From positions 1 to 64,000 of the forward strand of contig JARXAH010000093.1 of the NCBI GenBank assembly GCA_029865945.1: a stretch of DNA of 64,000 nucleotides, in the 5' to 3' direction. The notes beneath the pieces are model-generated. The model saw only the letters and a list, made by a program, of their open reading frames with translations. It did no database searches and was not told the DNA's origin. Shown piece after piece: positions 17,048 through 26,022 of this stretch. Every line of letters begins with the position of its first letter. The first letter of the stretch is position 1. Made by a program: the position numbers and the translations under genes. The stretch comes from Bacteriovoracaceae bacterium. Lineage in GTDB: Bacteria; Bdellovibrionota; Bacteriovoracia; Bacteriovoracales; Bacteriovoracaceae.

Positions 17048-18440
17048 GATTTGCCATTATAACCAAATTGTCCAAAATCTGTCGTGGATTAAAGAAATAT
17101 TAAACTTAAATAAACATCACGGTTCACGACTGATGATTCAAAAACTTTACGCCACTCCCTGGGTGATCGCCATAAGTGTGCGCGCTCCGGGAAAAACTTA
17201 CTGGATTTATCAGGGGCGGGGACAGGGTTGGGAGGGAATTTGGCTGCAGGAAACCCAGCCGCCCTCAGCGTGGAGAGTGGTGGATCGGTTAATTGAATTT
17301 TATCGCAAGCGCTTGAGTGCCAGTAGTTTAGTCGATATTCGTCTTGATCCACTGGACCGCTTAGTTCACATGGATTACCAAAAATGGGGTGCCACCAATA
17401 CTCTTAGTTACTATTGGCAAGGAAGGCTCGCCTATTTAGGTTGTTGTTATTTTGATCCTGATAAACAGGCGTTTAAGATTTTTTTAAGTTGGGATCAGCA
17501 CAGTGAAATTTGTAAGCAAACTTATGAAGATGATTCTGTGGCCAAGCGCGTTTATGAAAATGCGTTTGCCGTCCTTGGCCTTGAAAAAATGAGCAAAAAT
17601 GATGAGGCACCAAGGCCTCCCCAAACAGATATCTGGGACGTCTTAGTTAAGGCACACGTTAACAATACGGAGGCCAATAGTATCAAAAAAGATACGAAGT
17701 CTCGCGACCGAAAGATGGAACTCTTTAAAAAAGATCTTGCGAGAGTTGAGCAAATTCATCAAATCAAACAATACTTAAGTTCTGGTCAGCCAATTGGGGA
17801 GCAACTTAAAATAGGAGATCACTCCTTTAAATTTAAAAGTGAACAAACGGAACATCAAAGGCGGGATTTAATTTTTCAAAAGATTAAGCGCCTGCAAATG
17901 GCCGCAAAAATTATTCAAGAAAAAATGAATGAGCTTAGCACTAAAAAAGAGACGGTAAAGTCTCAAAAAAAAGTGAATACGGTAGGCGTAAAAAGTGTTT
18001 TTCCGGTCATGAAACTGAAAGAAGAAGCAACGCAAGCAAAAGCTGTCAGCGTCCCCCTTAGTGATAAAGATAAAGAATATAAAATTTTTGAGGGAAAACT
18101 TTTTTCCTTGGGCGTGGGAATGAGTGCGAGAGGAAATGATTTACTTAGGAAAGAATGGGCCAAAAAAGAGGATCTTTGGTTTCACGCGGCTTCAGGAAAA
18201 TCTGCCCACGTTATTTTAAAATGGAAAAAAGATACTGGAGTAATTTCTTCGGAAATGATTCAAATGGCGGGGAGCTGTTTACTTGAGCATCAAAAAAATT
18301 CCCTACCTAGCGAGATAGATTTGATCTATACCAAAGTGGCACAACTCAAGGGTGTTAAGGGATCGGCCGGAATGGTAACCTACAAAGGGGAAAAACATTT
18401 AAAGATTCGGTTTAACAAAAATTGGAGAGAGGAAATTTAA
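17034..18440 (+). CDS. NFACT family protein (RqcH/Rqc2-like)
   Basis: Homologues bind the 50S subunit carrying a stuck peptidyl-tRNA and add C-terminal alanine tails (RqcH in bacteria). The 468-residue protein has an NFACT-N-like start (HYNQIVQNLSWIKEILN... WVIAISVRAPGKTYWIY) including LDPLDRLVHM, where the DR pair matches the residues needed for tailing in RqcH. A basic coiled-coil middle (235-320) follows. The NFACT-R domain ends it: FSLGVGMSARGNDLLRKEW, DLWFHAASGKSAHVILKW and GVKGSAGMVTYKG. It is about 100 residues shorter than RqcH. The first ATG lies inside mutS2's first codons; ATG 17046 is an alternative start. Confidence 0.8.
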   Translation: MSLFMICHYNQIVQNLSWIKEILNLNKHHGSRLMIQKLYATPWVIAISVRAPGKTYWIYQGRGQGWEGIWLQETQPPSAWRVVDRLIEFYRKRLSASSLVDIRLDPLDRLVHMDYQKWGATNTLSYYWQGRLAYLGCCYFDPDKQAFKIFLSWDQHSEICKQTYEDDSVAKRVYENAFAVLGLEKMSKNDEAPRPPQTDIWDVLVKAHVNNTEANSIKKDTKSRDRKMELFKKDLARVEQIHQIKQYLSSGQPIGEQLKIGDHSFKFKSEQTEHQRRDLIFQKIKRLQMAAKIIQEKMNELSTKKETVKSQKKVNTVGVKSVFPVMKLKEEATQAKAVSVPLSDKDKEYKIFEGKLFSLGVGMSARGNDLLRKEWAKKEDLWFHAASGKSAHVILKWKKDTGVISSEMIQMAGSCLLEHQKNSLPSEIDLIYTKVAQLKGVKGSAGMVTYKGEKHLKIRFNKNWREEI

Positions 18441-18491
18441 AATCTTGCCTTCGCCTGATTACTCAAATGACAATAGGTTATTGAGGTAAAT

Positions 18492-19649
18492 GTGAAACAG
18501 ATTTTAGTGGCCCTGTTTTTTTTTGCAGTGACTAATTCCTACGCTCTTACCACCACCACCACCAATGGTTTCGAGACCGAAGTGTACGGCTTCTTAAAAC
18601 TAAGTACGATTTATTCTGATAAGGCCTTAGCGAGCTACAATAATATTAATCAATCTGCTCCTACCCATGCGGTGGCCAGAACTCGTCAGAGCGAAGAAAC
18701 ATCACGCTTAAGTTTTCAAGCACAGCAATCGAGAGTGGGAGTGAAGCTTAAAAAAGGGGATCACATTTCAGGGAAAATGGAATTTGATTTTATTGATACC
18801 AATAAATCTTCGCCTACTGTTCAGATGAACCCTAGAGTACGAATCGCGCAAACTACTTATCATGATGATAAAAACCAAGTCATTATTGGGCAAGATTTAG
18901 ATTTATTTTCGCCTGTCACTTCCTATACTTTTGATTATGTGGGTGGCTATTTCATGAGCGGAAATGTGGGTTTTTTTCGCCAACAGCTTCAGTATTTACG
19001 AACGGAAGATCATTGGGAATTTGGCGGGGCAGTGGGGATGGCCGGAAATAATCCTGCCGCGATTGATGGAGATTTAGAATTAAAAAAATCTCCCACCCTT
19101 GCCGCGCGCGCTAGCTATTTGCTTAATCATGGAAGAGTTGGCCTTTCCGCCATTTATAGTGAAATTTATTTTTCAGCAACCAATAATGAATCGCACAAAG
19201 CATATGGACTCAACACTTACTACGAACAACTTTTTGGAAAATTAGGAATTAAGTCTGAATTTTACTACGGCCAAAATTTGGCTAACATTGCCATGCTCTC
19301 CATTGGCAAAGGGACGAGCGCTTTCGATGCCAAGGAATTTGGTGGAACTCTAACCGTCAACGTTCCGGTGATAGATAAGCATTTTATTTTTGGAGGAATT
19401 GGTGGGGCATTTGTCGAAAATGCGTCTGAAACACCAAGTTTCAATCTTGATTCGACCTCGAAACTGATTACTTATCCTGGCATTGTAAAAAATATATCTG
19501 CTAAGGTGGGTTGGGATTATCACTTAACAGAAGACCTTTCTTGGATGACTGAAATTTCAAGGTTTGATACAAAATCTAAAATTAGCACCTCTGAATTTCA
19601 GAAAAATATTGCTTATATGGCCGAGACTGGAGTGCAGTTAAGGTTTTAA
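18492..19649 (+). CDS. Porin-like outer-membrane beta-barrel protein
   Basis: A 385-residue protein with a Sec signal peptide (VKQILVALFFFAVTNSYA). The mature part alternates amphipathic strands: ETEVYGFLKLSTIYSD, SRVGVKLKKGDHISGKMEFD, NQVIIGQDLDLFSP, YFMSGNVGFFRQQLQYLR. It ends in MAETGVQLRF, the terminal Phe recognised by the BAM complex. The arrangement resembles general porins of the DcaP/OprP-like type, but the substrate cannot be told. The start is GTG 18492 with GAGGT upstream; the overlapping ATG two bases earlier is closed at once by TGA. The acyltransferase gene follows after six bases. Confidence 0.8.
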   Translation: MKQILVALFFFAVTNSYALTTTTTNGFETEVYGFLKLSTIYSDKALASYNNINQSAPTHAVARTRQSEETSRLSFQAQQSRVGVKLKKGDHISGKMEFDFIDTNKSSPTVQMNPRVRIAQTTYHDDKNQVIIGQDLDLFSPVTSYTFDYVGGYFMSGNVGFFRQQLQYLRTEDHWEFGGAVGMAGNNPAAIDGDLELKKSPTLAARASYLLNHGRVGLSAIYSEIYFSATNNESHKAYGLNTYYEQLFGKLGIKSEFYYGQNLANIAMLSIGKGTSAFDAKEFGGTLTVNVPVIDKHFIFGGIGGAFVENASETPSFNLDSTSKLITYPGIVKNISAKVGWDYHLTEDLSWMTEISRFDTKSKISTSEFQKNIAYMAETGVQLRF

Positions 19650-19655
19650 TTAAGG

Positions 19656-20324
19656 ATGAGCTTGAGCGCAAAAGAAAAAATTAAGCCACTACCCTTGAGA
19701 AGAAATCAGTGGCATGCGACCGCGCAGGTACATCCTTCCGCCTATGTGGAAGATAGTGTTTCCATCGGAAAAGATGTTCGCATTTGGCATTTTGTTCACG
19801 TGAGAGAAAAAGCAAAAATTGAACAAGGGGTCACACTCGGAAAAGGTGTCTTTATTGATACGAAGGTATCGATTGGTAAATTTACGAAAATTCAAAATGG
19901 AGTCAGTGTCTATCAAGGGGTTCACATTAGTGAATATTGCTTTATCGGGCCACATGCCATTTTTACCAATGACCCTACGCCGCGCAGCTACGTGAAAGAA
20001 TGGAGCATAGTTCCCACTTATTTAAAATGTGGAGCTTCCATTGGTGCGGGATCCATTATTCGTTGTGGCGTCACCTTGGGCGAATTTTCTATGGTGGGTG
20101 CGGGCTCGGTCGTCACCAAAGATGTTCCGGCCTTTCATTTGGCCTTTGGATTGCCGGCCGTTGTTAAGAAAAAAATTTGTGCTTGCGGCCAATCTCAATT
20201 CCCTCTCAAAACCCCCATGAAGCTCTTGCTTGGAAGTTGCTGCCGAAAAAATTTACTTAAAGAAATGTTCGACCAAGCAAAACAATTTTTAGAATTAAAA
20301 ATCACAAAAAATTCCCGTAAGTAG
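19656..20324 (+). CDS. Left-handed beta-helix sugar N-acyltransferase (WbpD/WlbB-like)
   Basis: A 222-residue cytosolic hexapeptide-repeat enzyme. Repeats with the I-x-x-x-x pattern run from about 27 to 165 (VHPSAYVEDSVSIGKDVRIW; VTLGKGVFIDTKVSIGKFTK; ASIGAGSIIRCGVTLGEFSM). They are interrupted by CFIGPHAIFTNDPTPRSY, the active-site loop seen in UDP-2-acetamido-3-amino-uronate N-acetyltransferases. The C-terminus has paired cysteines (KKICACGQ and GSCCRK), as in several members of that group, perhaps a zinc site. It likely makes a modified amino sugar for surface glycan. It lies six bases after the porin gene, but I see no other gene of that sugar pathway adjacent. Confidence 0.75.
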   Translation: MSLSAKEKIKPLPLRRNQWHATAQVHPSAYVEDSVSIGKDVRIWHFVHVREKAKIEQGVTLGKGVFIDTKVSIGKFTKIQNGVSVYQGVHISEYCFIGPHAIFTNDPTPRSYVKEWSIVPTYLKCGASIGAGSIIRCGVTLGEFSMVGAGSVVTKDVPAFHLAFGLPAVVKKKICACGQSQFPLKTPMKLLLGSCCRKNLLKEMFDQAKQFLELKITKNSRK

Positions 20325-20379
20325 TGTGTGTTTCATTTTTGTAGCAAAGTCGACCAAAGAGCTCACTTAAAGTTTATAT

Positions 20380-20409
20380 TTGTCACATGGGAAATAATAA
20401 AGTTAGGAT
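20380..20409 (+). promoter_or_regulatory. Candidate promoter of the 20477 porin gene
   Basis: TTGTCA (20380-20385), an 18-base spacer and TAGGAT (20404-20409) form a reasonable sigma-70 promoter, predicting a start near 20416, inside the tandem decamer repeats. Pattern-based only. Confidence 0.35.
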
Positions 20410-20411
20410 AA

Positions 20412-20441
20412 TTATGAAGTCTTATGAAATCTTATGAAGTC
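20412..20441 (+). repeat. Three tandem decamers TTATGAAGTC / TTATGAAATC / TTATGAAGTC
   Basis: Three directly abutting 10-base units with one substitution in the middle copy lie 36 bases before the porin start and directly downstream of the candidate promoter. The 10-base period is close to one DNA helical turn, which would place three identical sites on one face of the helix. They could be an operator or a 5'-UTR element. Confidence 0.75.
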
Positions 20442-20476
20442 ATAAAATTTATTTAAACCATGGAAAGGAGTAAATA

Positions 20477-21877
20477 ATGCCATTATCTGCTATCTCACGT
20501 ATGTTGCTTTTGTTACTAACTCTCATGTTCCTTCTAGCATCTCCCTCTTTTGCTCAAAAAAAAGGACCAGGTGGGATCGGAAAATCTAAAAAAGACTATT
20601 TGAGTTTTGATTCAAAGATGTCTTTAGAAGAAAAGGATCGCGCCATTATCCAAAGGTTGCTTGAAGTTCGAGAAGAAATAAAAACTTTGTTTGAGCTATC
20701 GACAGATAAAAGACCTAAAAATTTTCAATCACTGGTGGCCGAAAAAGAAGTAACACTTCAAAAATTAGAAAAAGCTAAGTTAGAAAATGAATTACTCATG
20801 AGCGAAAATGACGTGAAGGCCTTGGAAGAGTTCAAAAAATCTGGTGTTCGCGTGGGAATGATGGTGGATTTTTACTATCAGTATGACTTAAATACTCCAA
20901 GCGCCTCTCGAACAGACTCACAAATTCCTTTCAAGAATTACAATAGTCGCCACAATGATTTCACGCTTCAATTGGTGGAAATAAATATGGCGAAAAGTTT
21001 TCGAAGCATAGATTCTTATGTGGATTTGGATTTTGGGGAAATGTCTGATCAAAATAACTACAACAACACTAGTGATTCAGTCACAAGACACATCGGCCAG
21101 GCCTTCTTGCGATATAATATCTCCAAGTGGGAAGGAGCGGCCTTTACGGCCGGTAAATTTTATACCCATTTCGGTTATGAAACGCCAAAGACCGTAGATA
21201 ATCGCAACTATTCTAGACCAACTTATTACAACTTAGTTTGTCCTTTTTGGCATGAGGGGATTAGTTTTACAAAAACAGGTTGGGGGCCATTTGGTTTTGG
21301 GCTCTATGTTTACGACCAAACTGACAGTCGCGTAGAACGAAACAAAGATAAAACTTACGGATCTCAACTAAATTATAATTTGGAAAAATTTTCTGCTACC
21401 TACAATATGATTACAGGATCCGAACTAACAACCGGTGGAGATCACGATAAGAGAACTCAACATGAAATGATTTTGCAATTTCGTCCTAACAAAAGATGGA
21501 CCTTGGTGGCAGATACGGTCACTGGTAAAGAAATCAATGGTGGTGGGTCAGGGATAGATAAAAAGTGGTTGGCGCTAGTAGGGTATATTGACTACGAAAC
21601 TCATGAGCGAAATAAGCTTGTTTTAAGGTATGAGCAATTCCAAGATAAGACTGATGCCACCGCTTCTTCTAACTTATTTAATGGAACCATTACGACTTTT
21701 GCTCCAAGTAAAGTTAATTCAGTGACATTAACAGATAGATATAATTTAAATAATGGTACAGAGGTGAGGCTTGAGTTTCGACATGATTCGGCGGATAACC
21801 AAATTTTCCCAAAAAATGCGTCGGAATTTACCAAGAACCAGGATACTCTGACCGCAGCTTGGATTTACTCTATTTAG
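20477..21877 (+). CDS. Outer-membrane beta-barrel porin (OmpL-like/BBP2 type)
   Basis: A 466-residue protein with a Sec signal peptide (MLLLLLTLMFLLASPSFAQ), then a periplasmic coiled-coil stretch (residues 45-125, MSLEEKDRAIIQRLLEVREE and EKEVTLQKLEKAKLENELL). A barrel of alternating strands begins at GVRVGMMVDFYYQYDLN. Motifs such as AAFTAGKFYTHFGYETPKT, YSRPTYYNLVCPFWHEGISF and FGFGLYVYD match the putative beta-barrel porin-2 family. The coiled N-terminus may reach the peptidoglycan. Strong ribosome site (GGAAAGGAG) before ATG 20477. Three decamer repeats and a candidate promoter precede it. Confidence 0.8.
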   Translation: MPLSAISRMLLLLLTLMFLLASPSFAQKKGPGGIGKSKKDYLSFDSKMSLEEKDRAIIQRLLEVREEIKTLFELSTDKRPKNFQSLVAEKEVTLQKLEKAKLENELLMSENDVKALEEFKKSGVRVGMMVDFYYQYDLNTPSASRTDSQIPFKNYNSRHNDFTLQLVEINMAKSFRSIDSYVDLDFGEMSDQNNYNNTSDSVTRHIGQAFLRYNISKWEGAAFTAGKFYTHFGYETPKTVDNRNYSRPTYYNLVCPFWHEGISFTKTGWGPFGFGLYVYDQTDSRVERNKDKTYGSQLNYNLEKFSATYNMITGSELTTGGDHDKRTQHEMILQFRPNKRWTLVADTVTGKEINGGGSGIDKKWLALVGYIDYETHERNKLVLRYEQFQDKTDATASSNLFNGTITTFAPSKVNSVTLTDRYNLNNGTEVRLEFRHDSADNQIFPKNASEFTKNQDTLTAAWIYSI

Positions 21878-21944
21878 AAAGAAGTTTAAATTTCAGTCGT
21901 GACAAACTCTCACGAAAAATAGATATTTTTGGACGGAGGAAATC

Positions 21945-22907
21945 TTGAAGAAAGTATCTATTCTCATGGGAGTTTTTAATAATGCTCGTGATCTGTCTGT
22001 TGCGATAGATTCCGTGATTCAACAAACGTATCCAAACTGGGAATTATGTATTAGCGATGATGGATCTACTGATGGTTCTTGGGACATTATTTTAAACTAT
22101 CAAAAAAAATTTCCGTCTCAAATAAAATCTTTTCGCCAAGAAAAAAACTTAGGCATTCTCAAAAATGTAAATTTTCTTTTGGAGCAATCAACAGGAGATT
22201 TTCTATCCATCCTCGATGCTGATGATTTTATATATCCCACTAAATTGGCGAAACAAATTTTTGCCTTTGAGCAAAACCCAGATTTGGCCGTTTGCTGGAC
22301 GGGTGTTTCCTATTGTGATGAAAAAGGTAATTTGCTTGCGCCCGGAAAATACTATCCTACCGATGAATTAGAAATTCGAGAATTTATTAAAGTTAAGAAT
22401 GCGGTGCCTTGTAGAAATGTGGCCTCCATGATGTATCCGAGGCGTTTGTATGAAAAACTAGGTGGCTACCGCTCCCTATTTGATGGAATTGGAAGCTGGG
22501 ATATCGATTTGGTTTTAAGACTTATTGAACAGGGAAATATTTTTGTCGTCTCAAAAAATCTCTATTTTTGGCGCAAACACCCTTATTCTTTTAGCCGAAA
22601 AGAAAATTTAAATCCCTTAAGAAATCAGTCCCACCAAATAGCACACCTCTTGAGACGCCAACGGGCCGAACGTCAGGGGGGAGATGATTTAACTCCTGGG
22701 GCCAAAAATTCTGGAGAAGTGGAGAAATTAATTTCCCAAATTAAAAACGACTATCAAGCTGATCCTTCAAGAATTTTAAGAGAGATGGCCAATTCTAAAG
22801 ACCTGCCGAGGGAAGTTCGTATGAATTATGCTAAAAGATCTATCAAAGTAGATCCCTTTCAATGGAAAAATTACAAATATTTTTTTAAAGCGATGAAACG
22901 TGCTTAA
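21945..22907 (+). CDS. Glycosyltransferase family 2 protein
   Basis: A 320-residue GT-A enzyme that transfers a sugar from a nucleotide donor. It shows the family-2 start VSILMGVFNNARDLSVAIDS, the nucleotide-binding SDDGSTDGSW, and the metal-binding LSILDADDFIYP near residue 90, then the acceptor-side GIGSWDIDLVLRLIEQGNIF. There is no membrane segment. The start is TTG 21945 with a strong GGAGGA upstream. It overlaps the rRNA methyltransferase gene by eight bases. Acceptor unknown; the modest C-terminal domain after residue 220 is helical and basic. Confidence 0.85.
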   Translation: MKKVSILMGVFNNARDLSVAIDSVIQQTYPNWELCISDDGSTDGSWDIILNYQKKFPSQIKSFRQEKNLGILKNVNFLLEQSTGDFLSILDADDFIYPTKLAKQIFAFEQNPDLAVCWTGVSYCDEKGNLLAPGKYYPTDELEIREFIKVKNAVPCRNVASMMYPRRLYEKLGGYRSLFDGIGSWDIDLVLRLIEQGNIFVVSKNLYFWRKHPYSFSRKENLNPLRNQSHQIAHLLRRQRAERQGGDDLTPGAKNSGEVEKLISQIKNDYQADPSRILREMANSKDLPREVRMNYAKRSIKVDPFQWKNYKYFFKAMKRA

Positions 22908-24120
22908 AAAAATTCTCTTAAAGCGTCTTCCTCATAAACTGGGCCAAACGATTTCTAAGGATGACTTAGAGGGTGTTGCTCACGGAATTCCAGGTGAGTG
23001 GGTGCTCTTTGTGACAAAAAACTCTTCAGACTCTGGCAAGCAAGGCCTGCTTGGTTTTCTTAATATGTTTCAGCAGCAGGGTATTGTCGGACAATTGGTG
23101 GGTGGTTCGAACCTGGGATTTGATCTTGTAGATGAAAATATTTCGGTCGAACAAGTCATTGTTTCAATCATGAAGCGCGCCTTTGATTTAAGACGCCAGG
23201 TCTTAAACTATCAAGAAAATTCGAGGCTTTTTTTTGGATTTCAAGATGGACTTCCGGGTCTCATTATCGACTCTTATTCCAATGCTGTTTTGGTGCAAAT
23301 TAACACGGCAGGTGTTGATCAATTCAGGTCCCTCATTGAGCAAACGATCAAAAATGAAATTTCCGAAAAAAATCCCATCATCTTTTTGGATCAATCGGCC
23401 GCGCGCCAAAAAGAGCAACTTCCTGAGTATGAGGATGTTAAGACTCCCGTGCCAGAGTTCATTGAAGTGATTGAAAGCACTCGAATTCAATTAAAGATTC
23501 ACCGGGATAAATTACAGAAGCAGGGTTACTATTATGATCACCGGGATAATCGAGAGCGACTTTACCAAAAACTAACACAATTAAAACTAGACAAGAACAA
23601 TGGGCTAGATTTGTTTTGCTACCATGGCTCTTGGGGGATTACTCTGCTGCAGGCAGGTGTAGAACATGTTCACTTCGTTGATCAAGGAAATTTAGGTACA
23701 GAAGTTTTCCAAAATCTCAGTTTTAACAACCTTCATCAGAGGAAGGGAGATTTTTTTGAACAAGATGCCTTCCAATTTCTTGATCAGCAATTTGCAAAAG
23801 GTACTACTTATAATGTGATTGTAAGTGATCCTCCCTCATTCACTAAATCTCCCACCAAATTGGCCCAATCTTTAAGCGGATATAAAAATTTACACTCCAA
23901 GGTTTTGCGTTGTGCTGCGCTTCAGTCGCTGGTGGTGTTTTGCTCCTGTACTTCCTACGTATCCATAGAACAATTTGAAGAGTCCATTCAGATTGCCTCG
24001 CAACAGACCAAGCGCAAGTTGCGACTTGTTGACGTTGGACTGCAGGCACTTGACCATCCTGTAAGAAAATTGAATGATAAATCCAACTACCTAAAATATC
24101 TTGCCTATATTGTAGAATAA
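22900..24120 (+). CDS. rlmI: Class I SAM-dependent rRNA methyltransferase, RlmI-like
   Basis: RlmI makes 5-methylcytosine 1962 in 23S rRNA. The 406-residue protein has a PUA-like N-terminal region (GIPGEWVLFVTKNSSD..), the RlmI middle domain (LFFGFQDGLPGLIIDSYSNA), the conserved KQGYYYDHRDNRERLYQKL, and the SAM-binding GLDLFCYHGSWGITLLQAG. It also has the IVSDPPSFTKS motif and the catalytic-Cys region VVFCSCTSYVS. Start is GTG 22900 inside the end of the GT2 gene. The exact target base cannot be known from sequence; RlmK/RlmL-like C5 or N7 specificity remains possible. Confidence 0.8.
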   Translation: MLKKILLKRLPHKLGQTISKDDLEGVAHGIPGEWVLFVTKNSSDSGKQGLLGFLNMFQQQGIVGQLVGGSNLGFDLVDENISVEQVIVSIMKRAFDLRRQVLNYQENSRLFFGFQDGLPGLIIDSYSNAVLVQINTAGVDQFRSLIEQTIKNEISEKNPIIFLDQSAARQKEQLPEYEDVKTPVPEFIEVIESTRIQLKIHRDKLQKQGYYYDHRDNRERLYQKLTQLKLDKNNGLDLFCYHGSWGITLLQAGVEHVHFVDQGNLGTEVFQNLSFNNLHQRKGDFFEQDAFQFLDQQFAKGTTYNVIVSDPPSFTKSPTKLAQSLSGYKNLHSKVLRCAALQSLVVFCSCTSYVSIEQFEESIQIASQQTKRKLRLVDVGLQALDHPVRKLNDKSNYLKYLAYIVE

Positions 24121-24135
24121 AATTGTGGAGTAAAT

Positions 24136-25158
24136 ATGTCTCTTATTCCAGAGCGAAATTCTGAAACAAGTTCAAAATCTTCTTTGCAACCAACCCAGCA
24201 TCACGTGGTTGATCAAAAAAATGTGGAACGTATCGGTGAAGTGCTCGCCCAAGCGAAGAGTATCGTCTTCGGACAAGATGATTTATTAGAATCCGTTCTG
24301 GCCGCTCTTATTTGTGAAGGTCACGTACTGATTGAAGGGATGCCTGGTCTTGGAAAAACCTTAAGTGTTTCGACCATGAGTAAATTATGTCATTTGAGTT
24401 TTAAGCGCATTCAGTTTACTCCCGATTTGCTTCCTTCTGATTTAGTGGGAACCATGATTTTTAATCAGGTGTCCCAAGAATTTACCACCAAATTTGGGCC
24501 AATCTTTACTCAAATTTTATTAGCTGATGAAATTAACCGCTCGCCTGCCAAAGTACAGTCGGCCCTCTTAGAAGCGATGGCCGAACGCCAAGTAACGATT
24601 GGCGATAATACGTTTAGACTAAAAACTCCTTTTGTCGTACTTGCGACACAAAATCCCATCGAACAAGAAGGAACTTATCAATTACCGGAAGCGCAGTTGG
24701 ACCGCTTCATGATGAAAGTAACTGTGGATTATCCGGATTTTGAGAGCGAAAAGCGCGTGTTAACTTTGAAACAAGAATATCATCAAGAATTTAAACCTAT
24801 TCTTGGGCCTGAAGAATTGAAAGCGATTCAAAATGATGTAGAAAAAATTTATGTAGATGAAAAAATAAAAGATTTTATCATTAAGATTGTTCACGGATCT
24901 AGGCCGGGTAATGAATTGTTTCCCAAAGAATTTGAGGGAATTATTACGGCGGGTGCGTCGCCTCGTGCCAGTATATGGCTTCACAAAATTGCCAAATTTA
25001 AAGCTTACCGTGAAGGAAAACAATTTGTGACTCCCGATCATGTTTTATCACTAGTGGGCAAGGTGCTGGGACATAGAATTATTTTATCTTATGAGGCCCA
25101 GATGGATAAAATGTCTTCGGGCGAAGTTTGTCATAAGTTAGCGCGCAAATTTTTATAA
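24136..25158 (+). CDS. moxR: MoxR-type AAA+ ATPase of the Bat operon
   Basis: A 340-residue AAA+ ATPase, thought to act as a chaperone on its VWA-domain partners. It has SIVFGQDDLLESVLAALICE, Walker A LIEGMPGLGKTLSVS, RIQFTPDLLPSDLVGTMIF, Walker B ILLADEINRSPAKVQSALLE followed by AMAERQVTIG, and sensor 1 VLATQNPIEQEGTYQLPEAQ, all diagnostic of MoxR. The C-terminal lid runs from about 220 (ILGPEELKAIQND) to the end. It is the first gene of a tightly spaced run (10 bases to the DUF58 gene) and comes just 15 bases after the RlmI-like gene. Confidence 0.93.
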   Translation: MSLIPERNSETSSKSSLQPTQHHVVDQKNVERIGEVLAQAKSIVFGQDDLLESVLAALICEGHVLIEGMPGLGKTLSVSTMSKLCHLSFKRIQFTPDLLPSDLVGTMIFNQVSQEFTTKFGPIFTQILLADEINRSPAKVQSALLEAMAERQVTIGDNTFRLKTPFVVLATQNPIEQEGTYQLPEAQLDRFMMKVTVDYPDFESEKRVLTLKQEYHQEFKPILGPEELKAIQNDVEKIYVDEKIKDFIIKIVHGSRPGNELFPKEFEGIITAGASPRASIWLHKIAKFKAYREGKQFVTPDHVLSLVGKVLGHRIILSYEAQMDKMSSGEVCHKLARKFL

Positions 25159-25167
25159 GGTTTAAGT

Positions 25168-26013
25168 ATGGATATTAAGGCCATTGAGAAAGCGGCCCTT
25201 CGAATTCAAAATAAACTTTTTAAAAAAACGAGTACCAATGCTTTAGGAGCATTTAAATCTCAGTTTCGTGGATCAGGCCTACAATTTAGGGAGCATCAAG
25301 TTTACACACCGGGTGATGATGTTCGATTTATTGATTGGAAATTATCTGCGCGTCTGCAAAAAACTTATATCAAAACGTTTGAAGAAGAGCGCAACGTAGA
25401 AATTGTGGTGTGCATTGACCTCACCTCATCTTCTCACATGGGACACAAAAAAATTTCCAAATACCAAGCGGCGCTAGAAATTGCCTGTTTGCTTGCTTAC
25501 CTTGCGCAAAAAACCAAAGATTTAGTGAAAGTTGTTTTACTTATTGAACCAGAAATTCAAACTCCCTTTTTGGCCGGGCGAGAACTCATTACTTACCTAA
25601 CCGTTCAGTTAGATCGAATGGGGCACTTATCCAAAGATAAATCCATTGGGCGAGAATTTGAAATGAATCCCATGGACATTGATAAAAAAATTAAAGTGAT
25701 GATGTCATATGCACAAAGAAAAAAAGAAGTTGTTTTCTTATCAGATTTTTATGACCTAAGCAGTGATCATATAAAGAAGTTAAGTTCTCAAAGGCATCTT
25801 CACCTCTTTAGACTGGTGACTCCCTTTGATTACGCAACCAAAATGCCATTTTCATTTTGGGGAAAAGAAAGTGGTGGCACAGGGAAAAAATTTTATCCAA
25901 GAATCTCGCTGGCCCATCCTGAAATGGAAGCGAAAAAATTAGGAAGACAAAAAATTCACTCCATTGATCTTTCCAAGGGACATCTCGATCAAATCATAAA
26001 AGAGATGGCGTAA
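25168..26013 (+). CDS. DUF58 domain protein of the Bat operon
   Basis: A 281-residue cytosolic protein with the DUF58 signature: GAFKSQFRGSGLQFREHQVY, then TPGDDVRFIDWKLSARLQKT, YIKTFEEERNVEIVVCIDLT and SSSHMG. The D-x-T-S-S pattern is a VWA-like MIDAS start. DUF58 proteins nearly always follow a moxR gene, as here, and are believed to be part of the MoxR-VWA assembly at the membrane. The VWA-like part ends near VVFLSDFYDLSS. The end (HSIDLSKGHLDQIIKEMA) fits the family length of 280-300. Confidence 0.88.
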   Translation: MDIKAIEKAALRIQNKLFKKTSTNALGAFKSQFRGSGLQFREHQVYTPGDDVRFIDWKLSARLQKTYIKTFEEERNVEIVVCIDLTSSSHMGHKKISKYQAALEIACLLAYLAQKTKDLVKVVLLIEPEIQTPFLAGRELITYLTVQLDRMGHLSKDKSIGREFEMNPMDIDKKIKVMMSYAQRKKEVVFLSDFYDLSSDHIKKLSSQRHLHLFRLVTPFDYATKMPFSFWGKESGGTGKKFYPRISLAHPEMEAKKLGRQKIHSIDLSKGHLDQIIKEMA

Positions 26014-26022
26014 GGTGAGAGC

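Noticed and set aside
21895-21930. CGTGA/TCACG inverted repeat before the GT2 gene as an operator or terminator
   Set aside because: Five-base arms around a seven-base loop are common by chance in this sequence; no T run follows.
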